From positions 142,882 through 206,881 of the forward strand of contig CANGKZ010000002.1 in assembly GCA_947454705.1 (NCBI GenBank): a stretch of 64,000 nucleotides of DNA, written 5' to 3'. The translations under genes and the position numbers were made by a program. The notes beneath the pieces were generated by a model. It was given only the letters and a program-made list of their open reading frames with translations. It made no database searches and was not told the origin of the DNA. This document shows, piece by piece, positions 42,652 to 50,579 of this stretch (its first letter is position 1; every line of letters starts with the position of its first letter). Source of the stretch: Verrucomicrobiota bacterium (GTDB lineage: Bacteria; Verrucomicrobiota; Verrucomicrobiia; Limisphaerales; UBA9464).

Positions 42652-43947
42652 TTAGGAACGACGGCGAGCCATGAGGGCTTCGATGTCGTCGGCTTCGATC
42701 GGGATGTTGGCCATCAGGTTCACGTTGCCGTCGCGACGGATGAGAATGTCGTCCTCCAATCGCACCGCCAGCCCCTCCTCGCGGATGTAGATCGCGGGCT
42801 CCACGGTCATCACCCAGCCCTCTTCAAACGGCTTGGCGAGCGAGCCGACATCGTGGACGTCGAGTCCGAGGGGATGGCCGCATCCGTGCATGAAATACTT
42901 CCGGTACGCAGGGCGTTCCGGGTCCTGCTTCTTGATGTCGCGGGTGGTGATCAGCCCGAGGTCCACCAGTTCGCGTTCGATGGAGGCCTCGCATTCCTTC
43001 TGCCATTGCGACCACTTCTTTCCCGGGACCAGGCCGTCGGTCTGGGATCGCAGCACCCGGAGCACGGCGTTGTACACCTGACGCTGCCGGCGGGTGAATT
43101 TGCCGTTCACCGGGATGGTGCGGGTGAGGTCCGCATTGTAGTTCGCGTAGCTGGCTCCCACGTCGAGCAGCAGCAGATCGCCATTGCGGCAGGGTTGGTC
43201 GTTCTCGATGTAGTGCAGCACGCAGGCATTGGGCCCGCTGGCGATGATCGGCGTGTAGGCGAAGCCTCCGCCGCCCTTGGTGAATTCGTGGATGAACTCG
43301 GCTTCGAGTTCGAGCTCGCTGATGCCGGGCTTGGTCTTGCGGGCCACGCGGGCGAATCCGCGTCCGGTGAGGTCGCAGGCCTTTTGCAGCAGGTCGACTT
43401 CCACGGGCGATTTGACCACGCGCAGCGTATGAAGCACCGGTGCGAGCCGGTGGTAGGTGTGGAGCGGGTACTGCGACTGGACCTGGCGGATGAAACGATC
43501 GTCACGCGTCTGCACCTCCGACACCGAGCGCTTGTGCTCGTTGGTGTTGAGGTACACGTGTTCGGCCTCGCACATGAGGCGGCGCAGGAGGCCGGGAAGA
43601 TCGGAAAGCCAGTGAATCTGCTGAATGCCGGTGCGGCGGCGCGCCTCTTCCTTGGTCAGCTTGTGGCCTTCCCAGATGGCGATGAGTTCGCTCGTTTCGC
43701 GGAGGAAGAGGATTTCGCGATGCTTGGGATCATCGGCATCCGGAAACAGCAGCAGCACGGTTTCCTCCTGGTTCACGCCGGTGGCCCAGAAGAGGTCGGA
43801 ATTGGCCACGAGACGGAGCGATCCGTCGGCGTTGGTCGGAAGGATGTCGTTCGAGTTGAGGATGGCGATGGATCCCGGAAGCAGCAAACGGGTGAGCCGG
43901 GCGCGGTTTTCGACAAACAACTCGGGATCAATCGGTGCGTGACGCAT
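42652..43947 (-). CDS. pepP: Xaa-Pro aminopeptidase (M24B)
   Basis: Metallopeptidase that cleaves X-Pro from N-termini. 431 residues, the normal size. The N-terminal creatinase-like domain is followed by the pita-bread domain with the metal ligands in LLLDVGASYANYNADLTRTIPV (two Asp), the His in FMHGCGHPLGLDVHD, and the Glu residues in MTVEPAIY and RLEDDILI. ATG 43947 overlaps the upstream region of the divergent TSUP gene only slightly. Expected cytoplasmic; no signal peptide is seen. Confidence 0.94.
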   Translation of the reverse strand: MRHAPIDPELFVENRARLTRLLLPGSIAILNSNDILPTNADGSLRLVANSDLFWATGVNQEETVLLLFPDADDPKHREILFLRETSELIAIWEGHKLTKEEARRRTGIQQIHWLSDLPGLLRRLMCEAEHVYLNTNEHKRSVSEVQTRDDRFIRQVQSQYPLHTYHRLAPVLHTLRVVKSPVEVDLLQKACDLTGRGFARVARKTKPGISELELEAEFIHEFTKGGGGFAYTPIIASGPNACVLHYIENDQPCRNGDLLLLDVGASYANYNADLTRTIPVNGKFTRRQRQVYNAVLRVLRSQTDGLVPGKKWSQWQKECEASIERELVDLGLITTRDIKKQDPERPAYRKYFMHGCGHPLGLDVHDVGSLAKPFEEGWVMTVEPAIYIREEGLAVRLEDDILIRRDGNVNLMANIPIEADDIEALMARRRS

Positions 43948-44057
43948 GGGGAGAGATTCCCCGGGGGACGAGGCGTCTGCAACCTTCTGAATGCGGGTCG
44001 ATGCAGGAAATGCTGCACCGGGCTCCGCAATCCCGCATCCTGCGGCAGGATTTGTTC

Positions 44058-44819
44058 ATGCACCTGAGCCCCTGGATGTATCCGCTGCTGTTCCTCACCG
44101 GACTGACGGCGGGGTTTGTTGATGCCATCGCCGGCGGCGGTGGACTGATCACCGTTCCCATGCTCTTCGCCGTGGGGCTCGACTCCAAGGTGGCCCTCGG
44201 GACCAACAAGCTTCAGTCCTCCTGCGGCACCGCGCTGGCGCTGAGGCATTATGCGCGCAGCGGGTGGATCGACTGGTCGGAGCTGCGGGTGGGGCTTGCC
44301 TCGTCCTTTGTGGGAGCCCTGCTGGGGGCGGCGGCGGTGAATCAAATGGATTCCGGATTCCTTCGCGGGGTGGTGCCGATCCTCCTGCTGGCCATCGCTG
44401 CGTACACGATGCTTTCCCCAAAATTGGGCGCGGAGGCGTCGCGTCGTCGAATGTCCCCCACCGCGTTTGGACTCCTCTTCGGGTTGGGGATTGGTTTTTA
44501 CGACGGCTTCTTTGGCCCGGGCACGGGTTCCTTCTGGACCATCGCGTGCGTGGGCGTGCTCGGGCTCGACCTCATGCGTGCCACGGCGGCGACCAAGGCC
44601 ATGAACCTGATGAGCAATCTCGCCTCGCTCGTGATCTTCGCGTCGGCCGGCAAGATCGACTACGGCGTCGGCGCGGTCATGGCCGCGGGACAGATGATCG
44701 GAGGCCGGCTTGGATCAGGCCTCGCGGTGCGCGGTGGGGTGCGGATCATCCGGCCGGTGTTTCTCACCGTGGTGCTGGCCATCACGGCACGACTGCTCTG
44801 GCAGAAGTATCACGGTTGA
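44058..44819 (+). CDS. TSUP family permease (TauE/SafE-like)
   Basis: 253 residues with about eight hydrophobic segments. The two internally duplicated motifs GFVDAIAGGGGLITVPML and GFYDGFFGPGTGSFWTIA are the TSUP signatures. The family exports or imports sulfonates, sulfite or other small sulfur and carboxylate anions. The start ATG 44058 has AGGA at a suitable distance; an open frame upstream overlaps the pepP start and is rejected. It diverges from pepP. The window holds a second TSUP gene at 56718-57482 that is not a close copy. Confidence 0.9.
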   Translation: MHLSPWMYPLLFLTGLTAGFVDAIAGGGGLITVPMLFAVGLDSKVALGTNKLQSSCGTALALRHYARSGWIDWSELRVGLASSFVGALLGAAAVNQMDSGFLRGVVPILLLAIAAYTMLSPKLGAEASRRRMSPTAFGLLFGLGIGFYDGFFGPGTGSFWTIACVGVLGLDLMRATAATKAMNLMSNLASLVIFASAGKIDYGVGAVMAAGQMIGGRLGSGLAVRGGVRIIRPVFLTVVLAITARLLWQKYHG

Positions 44820-44846
44820 TACACCTCGGCCGCGACCGCCCCGGCG

Positions 44847-46244
44847 TCAGCCCGGGAATCCGAGCAGTTTGCGCTGGCGGATCATGTCGGCGACCTGGGC
44901 GGGAACTCCTGCTTCCCATCCCGGGGTTCCGGACTGGATCTGCTGCAGGAGCTCGCGGCTGAAGATCGAGAGGTTGTCCTCGTTGATGTCCTTCATGCCC
45001 TGGATGAAGTGGTTCTCCAGCAGGTAGCGGTAGAGGTGTTCCAGATTTGGTGCCACCCGGAGGTTCCCCGCCGTGATGATCGCCCCGGACTTGGCGTCCT
45101 GGTACGGGTACACGTAGAGCTTCAGCTCGTTGCGGAAGAGTCGGCCGAAGGATTCCAGAATGCCGCCGTCGAGATTCGCGTAGTACTTCTCGTCGAACAG
45201 TTCCTTCAGCGTCGGCACGCCCATGACGATGCCGATCGGCATTCGGGTGTAGCGGAACATGTATCCGGCCAGGCGGTAGAATTCGCCGTAGTTGGTGATC
45301 AGCACCGGACGCCCGAGGGTGCCGAGCATGTCGGCGCGGTCGAGGAAGTCGCGGTGGTTGATCTTGCCCTCGACGTTGAGGTTTTTGAGGGTCATTTCCA
45401 TGACCACCAAGACGTCCTGACCGGCCACGGCGGGCTCCTGCACGAACTGGGCCTGGGCGTAGCGGATCATGTCCACCGTCACCTTGGTGGGCGGACGGAA
45501 GCTGCCGCGCTCGATCAGCACGGGCTTCTTGTAGAGCTGTTCGGCGGGTTGGACGATTTCGCCCTCGGGGGTGAACATCGCCGCGTTGGTAAGGCCGCGT
45601 TCGACCAGCTGAAGCGAGATCAACCGGTTGTCCACCTGCTCAAAATCTGGGCCCTCGAACTGGATGACGTCGACCTCGATGCGTTCGATCGAGAGTTGAT
45701 CGACCAGCGCCTGGATCACCGCGTCGGTGTCCTTGGGCATGTAGAGGGCCGCGTGGATCAGGTTCACGCCGAGCACGCCGAGGGCCTCGGCCTGCTGCAT
45801 GTTTTCGCGGTCCCACATGCGGACGTGCATGAGGATGTCGTTCGGCGGGCCGCCGGGTTCAGTCTGGAACCGGATGCCCATCCAGCCGTGGGTTTCCTCC
45901 CGGCGGCTGTAGCTCTTGGCCGCCACGGTGTCGGCAAAGACGAAAAACTTGGTGGTGGATCCCCGCTTGGCGGAGAGGCGCTCCACCAGCAGCGAATACT
46001 CGTGGTCGAGCATCGAGACGAGACGCTGCTTGCTGACGTAGCGTTCGGAGTGCCCGTAGATCGCGTCGCTCACGATCATGTCGTAGGCCGACATGCTCTT
46101 GGCCACGGTGCCGCTCGCACCTCCGACCCGGAAGAACCAGCGGGCCACTTCCTGGCCGGCTCCAATCTCGGCAAACACGCCGTACTTGCCTGGGTCCAGA
46201 TTGATCTGGAGTGCTTTCTGGTGGGTGTCCAATCGGTCGCTCAT
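44847..46244 (-). CDS. Conserved protein of unknown function, about 465 residues, soluble
   Basis: I recognise this as a family seen in Bacteroidota and PVC genomes whose database names are inconsistent. Start: ALQINLDPGKYGVFAEIGAGQEVARWFFRVGGASGTVAKSMSAYDM, followed by VSDAIYGHSERYVSKQRLVSMLDHEY and GWMGIRFQT. The protein has no signal peptide, transmembrane helix or TonB box, so it is not an outer-membrane receptor although homologues have been named so. ALGVLGVNLIHAALY and PVLITNYGEFYRLAGYMFRYT are other conserved blocks. ATG 46244 is preferred over TTG 46259. The function is unknown; the regular alternation of alpha and beta segments suggests an enzyme fold. Confidence 0.7.
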   Translation of the reverse strand: MSDRLDTHQKALQINLDPGKYGVFAEIGAGQEVARWFFRVGGASGTVAKSMSAYDMIVSDAIYGHSERYVSKQRLVSMLDHEYSLLVERLSAKRGSTTKFFVFADTVAAKSYSRREETHGWMGIRFQTEPGGPPNDILMHVRMWDRENMQQAEALGVLGVNLIHAALYMPKDTDAVIQALVDQLSIERIEVDVIQFEGPDFEQVDNRLISLQLVERGLTNAAMFTPEGEIVQPAEQLYKKPVLIERGSFRPPTKVTVDMIRYAQAQFVQEPAVAGQDVLVVMEMTLKNLNVEGKINHRDFLDRADMLGTLGRPVLITNYGEFYRLAGYMFRYTRMPIGIVMGVPTLKELFDEKYYANLDGGILESFGRLFRNELKLYVYPYQDAKSGAIITAGNLRVAPNLEHLYRYLLENHFIQGMKDINEDNLSIFSRELLQQIQSGTPGWEAGVPAQVADMIRQRKLLGFPG

Positions 46245-46421
46245 TGGGTTGGAAATCAATCACAGGCGGGTGCGCGGGGCGATTTTTTTCCATCGCCGAT
46301 CGCGTTAAAACACGCGCCAACACGGGTCGCATCACACTCCCTTGATGCATCGGACGGTGGGATAAGAATCTTGAATCGGAGGAGCCAGCTCACCGGCCAG
46401 CCACCCCCTGAAAACGAAAAA

Positions 46422-46496
46422 CCCGCGACCCGGTTGCTAATCGGATCGCGGGAAAAAAAACCCGGGCGGCAGTCAGAGGATGACCGTCCGCCCGGG
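46422..46496 (-). terminator. Two tandem intrinsic terminators on the minus strand
   Basis: First hairpin (upstream on the minus strand): CCCGGGCGG/CCGCCCGGG at 46461-46496 followed by eight Ts. Second: CCCGCGA/TCGCGGG at 46422-46452 followed by TTTTTCGTTTTC. Both are correctly oriented for minus-strand transcription only, and no minus-strand ORF precedes them. Confidence 0.85.
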
Positions 46497-46660
46497 GGAA
46501 TATTCAGAATCAGTTCTGTAGGACTTAGTGGGATATCCGCACACGATGAACTAAGCCGAGTGCGAAATTTGCCGGGCAACCAAAGAACAATGCGAACCTC
46601 GAACTGGCCGAGACCGCCTAGATTTGCCCTAAAACTTCAGTCCTAACTTCTAGCTACTTC
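46461..46660 (-). ncRNA. Candidate small RNA ending in a strong terminator
   Basis: The 621-bp gap between the unknown-function gene and uppP has no convincing ORF but ends on the minus strand in tandem terminators. Upstream of them the sequence has an outer stem TAGGACT/AGTCCTA (near 46640-46648 with 46515-46525) that would close an RNA of about 130 bases, plus inner complementary GC runs. The layout (long closed stem, bubble, terminator) is like 6S RNA, but I cannot confirm this by sequence. It is not recognisable as tmRNA, RNase P or SRP RNA. Confidence 0.45.
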
Positions 46661-46865
46661 TGCTTACCGCGGGCGGAACCTAGAATCCTTTGCGGAGGAG
46701 TCAAGGGCCAACCCGAAGATTTTTTTCATTCCCTCAGGCATCAAAGAACGTGTCGGTAACGGGTGGATGGACGCCTTCGAAGCGGGTTTGTTCAAAATTA
46801 GTTTACAGATGTGACCGGCTTTCGTCTTGCACCTCCACCGTGGTTCCCGGTTCATGCGGCCCACC

Positions 46866-47657
46866 ATGTCGCATTGGATCATTGTTCTGCTGCTCGGAGT
46901 GATTGAAGGAATCACCGAGTTCCTTCCCGTTTCCTCCACCGGGCACCTCCTGATCGCGGAGCGGTTGCTTCACGCGCGTCAGAGCGATCTTTTCAACGTG
47001 GTCATCCAGGCCGGCGCGGTGCTGGCCGTGATTCCGCTCTTCTCCGGGCGCATCCTTGGGGCGTTGCAGAATCCCGGCTCGAGCACCGTTCGCGACTACT
47101 GGACCAAGCTGATCGCGGCGTTCGTGATCACCGGGGCCGGCGGCGTGGTGCTGGACAAGATGAAGGTGAAGCTTCCCGAGGATCCGACGCCGGTGGGCAT
47201 CGCGCTGCTGGTGGGCGGCGTATTGTTCCTGGTGGCGGAATGGCTGATCCGCGGCCGCAAGGGCAACGATCAGATCACCTGGACGATTGCCATCGCGGTG
47301 GGCGTCGGACAGCTCGTGGCGGCTGTGTTCCCCGGGGCTTCCCGGTCCGGAACGACCATCATCGTGGCTTTGATCCTTGGATTGAACCGCACCGCGGCGA
47401 CCGAATTCACCTTCCTCCTCGGCATTCCCACGATGCTCGCGGCGAGCGGATTGAAGATTTTCAAGGCGCTCCATCACCCGCCGGTGGGCGCCGCCCCGGA
47501 GGATTGGTCTGCGGTGGGACTCGGGTTTCTGGTTTCGGCCGTGGTGTCGTTTGTGGTGGTGAAGTGGCTCCTCGGCTACGTGCGGAACCACACCTTCGCT
47601 GCGTTCGGGTACTACCGAATCGCTGCCGGTTTGCTGATCCTGATCGCGCTGCGCTGA
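46866..47657 (+). CDS. uppP: Undecaprenyl-diphosphatase
   Basis: BacA/UppP recycles undecaprenyl pyrophosphate for peptidoglycan and O-antigen synthesis. 263 residues with about eight membrane helices. The first active-site region GVIEGITEFLPVSSTGHL (E14, E18, S23, S24, H27) and the second, VFPGASRSGTTI, are intact. ATG 46866 is chosen; ATG 46854 would add four residues. It is transcribed alone, converging on an SDR gene with 8 bp between stop codons. Confidence 0.96.
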   Translation: MSHWIIVLLLGVIEGITEFLPVSSTGHLLIAERLLHARQSDLFNVVIQAGAVLAVIPLFSGRILGALQNPGSSTVRDYWTKLIAAFVITGAGGVVLDKMKVKLPEDPTPVGIALLVGGVLFLVAEWLIRGRKGNDQITWTIAIAVGVGQLVAAVFPGASRSGTTIIVALILGLNRTAATEFTFLLGIPTMLAASGLKIFKALHHPPVGAAPEDWSAVGLGFLVSAVVSFVVVKWLLGYVRNHTFAAFGYYRIAAGLLILIALR

Positions 47658-47665
47658 GAGGCTGG

Positions 47666-48451
47666 TCACGCGGGCTTCGCGACCGGGCGGCGGTACAGCT
47701 TGTGGATGGCAGCCTGGTCGGTGGGCTTGATCACCACCTCGTCGATGCACACATGCGGCGGGCGCGAGGCCATCCAGACGAGAGTTTCGGCAATGTCGGT
47801 GGCCACCAACGGCTGGGTGCCTTCGTACACCTTGGCCGCGCGGGTGGTGTCGCCTTTGAAACGAACGACTGAGAATTCGGTTTCCGCCAGACCTGGATCG
47901 AGTGAACCCACGCGGATTCCGGTGCCGTTCAGCTCCAGTCGGAGGGCACCGGTAACGCTGCGTTCCGCCGCCTTGACCCCGCAGTAAGCTGCGCCGCCCT
48001 CGTAGGCGACGTGTCCGGCAATTGAACCAATGTTGATAATGCTCGCTCCGTCGTGGTGGGGCAGCAGCGGGAGCACTGCGCGGGTCACCCGGAGGAGTCC
48101 GAGGAAATTCGACTGCACCATGGCCTCCCAATCCTCATCGCGCGACGTGGCCACAGTGTCGAGTCCGTGGGCGCCGCCGGCGTTGTTGATGAGAATGTCC
48201 ACGCGCGGGGTGAGCCCTTTGGTCCATTCCACGAAGGTGGTGACGCTGGCCGTGCTGGCGACATCCAGCGCGTGGACGTGTGCCGAGGCGGCCCCTGCGG
48301 TCCGCGCTTCTGCAGCCACAGCTTTCAGGCGGTCCACCCGACGCGCCCCGAGCACCACGTGGGCTCCTTCGGCGCCAAATGCCTTCGCGGCAGCCGCGCC
48401 GAATCCGCTGGATGCGCCGGTGATCAGGATCCACTTGCCGGAAAGTTTCAT
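47666..48451 (-). CDS. Short-chain dehydrogenase/reductase (YdfG-like)
   Basis: 261 residues of the classical SDR family. The NADP site TGASSGFG is at residues 11-18, the NNAG motif in ILINNAGGAHG, and the catalytic Ser in INIGSIAGHVAYEG with the YxxxK in YCGVK. LDVASTASVTTF and GLAETEFSVVRFKGD resemble YdfG-type 3-hydroxy acid/serine dehydrogenases. ATG 48451 is chosen by the family start (MKLSGKWILITGA). The substrate is not established. Thirty-two bases separate it from the SET gene upstream on the same strand, so a small operon is possible. Confidence 0.92.
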   Translation of the reverse strand: MKLSGKWILITGASSGFGAAAAKAFGAEGAHVVLGARRVDRLKAVAAEARTAGAASAHVHALDVASTASVTTFVEWTKGLTPRVDILINNAGGAHGLDTVATSRDEDWEAMVQSNFLGLLRVTRAVLPLLPHHDGASIINIGSIAGHVAYEGGAAYCGVKAAERSVTGALRLELNGTGIRVGSLDPGLAETEFSVVRFKGDTTRAAKVYEGTQPLVATDIAETLVWMASRPPHVCIDEVVIKPTDQAAIHKLYRRPVAKPA

Positions 48452-48483
48452 AACGGAAGCTAAACGGATCCCGAGCGCGTGCG

Positions 48484-48915
48484 CTAGCCCGCACCGATCG
48501 GCGCGGTCGGGGGAACGCACCCAAACTTCCACGCGATGTCGCCGTCGAAGGCCCGGTAGTCGCAGGTCAGCTCTTCTCCGGCCGCGATGTCGCGCAGGGC
48601 CACGGTCACAACCGGTTCGCCTTCAACGAACGACGCTCCCGTCGGCACGCCGGTGTTGGGTGTGTCTGAGTGATTCATGAACCGGGCATCGTCGCCGGAG
48701 AGAATCATCCGCCCAGAATCCCGATCAAAATAGGTGAAGTGTCGAACGAACCCCCGGGCGGGTTCCGGCAGCGCTGCCCAGGCTTCAGCGGTGAAGGATT
48801 GATCGAATCCGGGTGCGTGGCGGTAGAATGGCGTGCCCGCTGGGAGGGGGCGGACCGCGAACAACCCGTTGCCGTGAATGCCGCTCGGGGCCACGCGGGT
48901 TTCGACCAGGATCAT
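48484..48915 (-). CDS. Small SET-domain protein
   Basis: 143 residues consisting almost only of a SET domain: GIHGNGLFAVRPLPAGTPFYRH at the start, the pseudoknot motif DDARFMNHSDTPNTGV and GEELTCDYRAFDGDIAWKF at the end. The NHSxxPN and DY motifs that bind S-adenosylmethionine and shape the active site are present, so a protein lysine methyltransferase is likely. Bacterial single-domain members have unknown targets. Start ATG 48915. It lies between a DUF3568-like lipoprotein gene and an SDR gene on the same strand. Confidence 0.85.
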   Translation of the reverse strand: MILVETRVAPSGIHGNGLFAVRPLPAGTPFYRHAPGFDQSFTAEAWAALPEPARGFVRHFTYFDRDSGRMILSGDDARFMNHSDTPNTGVPTGASFVEGEPVVTVALRDIAAGEELTCDYRAFDGDIAWKFGCVPPTAPIGAG

Positions 48916-48937
48916 GCGCTCGTCTTCGGGTTCCGAA

Positions 48938-49336
48938 TCAGAACGATTTGCGAAATGCCTCGTGGATTTCGCGGGCCATGCGTTCGTCGCCGAACATTCC
49001 CACGCGAATGCGAACTTCGGTGGTCTTGTCGGTGATGCGCCGGAGATTGAAGGTGATACGGCGGTCGGTCGCCGACTTGGCCACGAGCGTGGCTTCCAAC
49101 GCGTCCTTGGCTCCGGATTCCTCCTCAAATTCGAGACGTTTGAGCGCGCCGTGGCAGGCGTCCCAGGCGTCGTCCATGTTGATGGATTCGTTGGCAACCA
49201 ACGACCCGTGGGAATACACCACCGCTCCCGTTTTGGTAACGGGTGTGGAGCAGCCGGCGGTCAAAGCCAGCAGCAGTCCGCAGGCCGCAAGAGGGATCCA
49301 GGAGTTCCAGAGTTTACGGAGGAAGTCACACGACAT
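48938..49336 (-). CDS. DUF3568-like lipoprotein
   Basis: 132 residues with a lipoprotein signal (WIPLAACGLLLALTAGC, lipobox LTAGC). The mature part reads VYSHGSLVANESINMDDAWDACHGALKRLEF, then ATLVAKSATDRRITFNLRRITDKTTEVRIRVGMFGDERMAREI, the pattern of the DUF3568 family of small secreted proteins of unknown function. ATG 49336 begins the signal. It diverges from mnmA across 113 bp. Confidence 0.8.
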   Translation of the reverse strand: MSCDFLRKLWNSWIPLAACGLLLALTAGCSTPVTKTGAVVYSHGSLVANESINMDDAWDACHGALKRLEFEEESGAKDALEATLVAKSATDRRITFNLRRITDKTTEVRIRVGMFGDERMAREIHEAFRKSF

Positions 49337-49449
49337 GAAACCAAGAGAGCAGGACGTCCAAGCGTGTGCAACGCGCAACCCTCCGAGCGTCCACTCCCGG
49401 AGATGCTTCGCCATTCGACCCCGGAGAAATCCTGTGCCATTCTCCCGCG

Positions 49450-50547
49450 GTGACGGTGTCAAAAAAACAACGGGTGCTGGTGGGAATGAGCGGCGGGGTG
49501 GACTCCTCGGCCACGGCGGCCTTGTTGCAGCAGGAGGGGTTCGACGTCGTGGGCGTGACCCTCAAGCTGTGGCCGCAGGACTGCGTCAACCGCGCCGAAG
49601 ACAAATGCTGCGGGCCGCAGGCCGTAATGGATGCCCGGAGCGTCTGCGCCCAGCTCGGCGTGCCGTACTACCTCGTCGATGAATCGGGCCTGTTCCACAA
49701 AAAGGTCATCGAATACTTCGCCGCCGAATACCGCTCCGGACGCACGCCCAATCCGTGCGTGATGTGCAACCAGCATCTGAAATTCGGCGTGTTGATTGAT
49801 CGGGCGCGCCAGCTCGGATGCGACTTCATTGCCACCGGGCACTTCGCCCGCCTTCAGCGCGATCCGGAGACCGGCCGCGCCCTCCTCCTGCGTGGACTCG
49901 ATCTGCGCAAGGATCAGAGCTATTTCCTCTTCAGCCTCCGGCAGGACCAGTTGCAGCGGTCGATGTTCCCGCTCGGGGAGCGTACCAAAGCCGATACACG
50001 CGAGGTCGCCCGCACCTGTTCGCTCCGAACGGCGGACAAGGAGGAGAGCATGGAAATCTGTTTCGTGCCCGACAACGACTACGGGAAGTTCCTGCGCGAG
50101 GCGCGTCTCGCGGAGAAGCATCCGGGCGACATCGTGGACGAAACCGGCCGCAAGCTCGGGGTGCACGACGGGGTGGAATTCTACACCGTGGGGCAGCGTC
50201 GCGGACTGGGCATCGCGGCGGCCGAGCCGTTGTACGTGGTGGAGCTCGACCCGGATCAAAATCGGGTCGTGGTGGGGCCCGAGTCCCGATTGAACCGCGA
50301 CCGCTTCACCGCGCTGAACTGCAATTGGATTCCCTGGGAGACCCCGCCCGCCTCGTTCGAGTGCCGGGCTAAAATTCGGTACAATCATCCCGGGGCCGCG
50401 GCCACGGTCACGCCCGGACCGGATGGCACGGCGTCGGTGCGGCTGCACGAACCCGCCCGGGCCATCGCGCCCGGACAGGCCTGCGTGTTCTACGGCGGAC
50501 CCGATGGCGATGTCGTGTTCGGCGGCGGTTGGATCGCGCGGGATTGA
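49450..50547 (+). CDS. mnmA: tRNA-specific 2-thiouridylase
   Basis: Thiolates U34 of Lys, Glu and Gln tRNAs using sulfur relayed from a cysteine desulfurase. From GTG 49450 the product is 365 residues. The PP-loop is SGGVDS at 14-19. The catalytic cysteines lie in RTPNPCVMCNQHLKFG and in EESMEICFVPDNDYGKFL. DFIATGHFAR, the central and C-terminal beta domains (FYTVGQRRGLGI ... EPARAIAPGQACVFY) are complete. GTG 49450 is the best start; upstream residues in frame are not conserved. It is followed 32 bp later by the large ceramidase-like gene. A NifS-like gene lies at 33357. Confidence 0.96.
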   Translation: MTVSKKQRVLVGMSGGVDSSATAALLQQEGFDVVGVTLKLWPQDCVNRAEDKCCGPQAVMDARSVCAQLGVPYYLVDESGLFHKKVIEYFAAEYRSGRTPNPCVMCNQHLKFGVLIDRARQLGCDFIATGHFARLQRDPETGRALLLRGLDLRKDQSYFLFSLRQDQLQRSMFPLGERTKADTREVARTCSLRTADKEESMEICFVPDNDYGKFLREARLAEKHPGDIVDETGRKLGVHDGVEFYTVGQRRGLGIAAAEPLYVVELDPDQNRVVVGPESRLNRDRFTALNCNWIPWETPPASFECRAKIRYNHPGAAATVTPGPDGTASVRLHEPARAIAPGQACVFYGGPDGDVVFGGGWIARD

Positions 50548-50579
50548 CCCCGCGGAGCGACCGGGGATAACTCCCGGGA

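Noticed and set aside
44847-46244. TonB-dependent receptor annotation
   Set aside because: No signal peptide, plug or beta-barrel pattern in the translated sequence.
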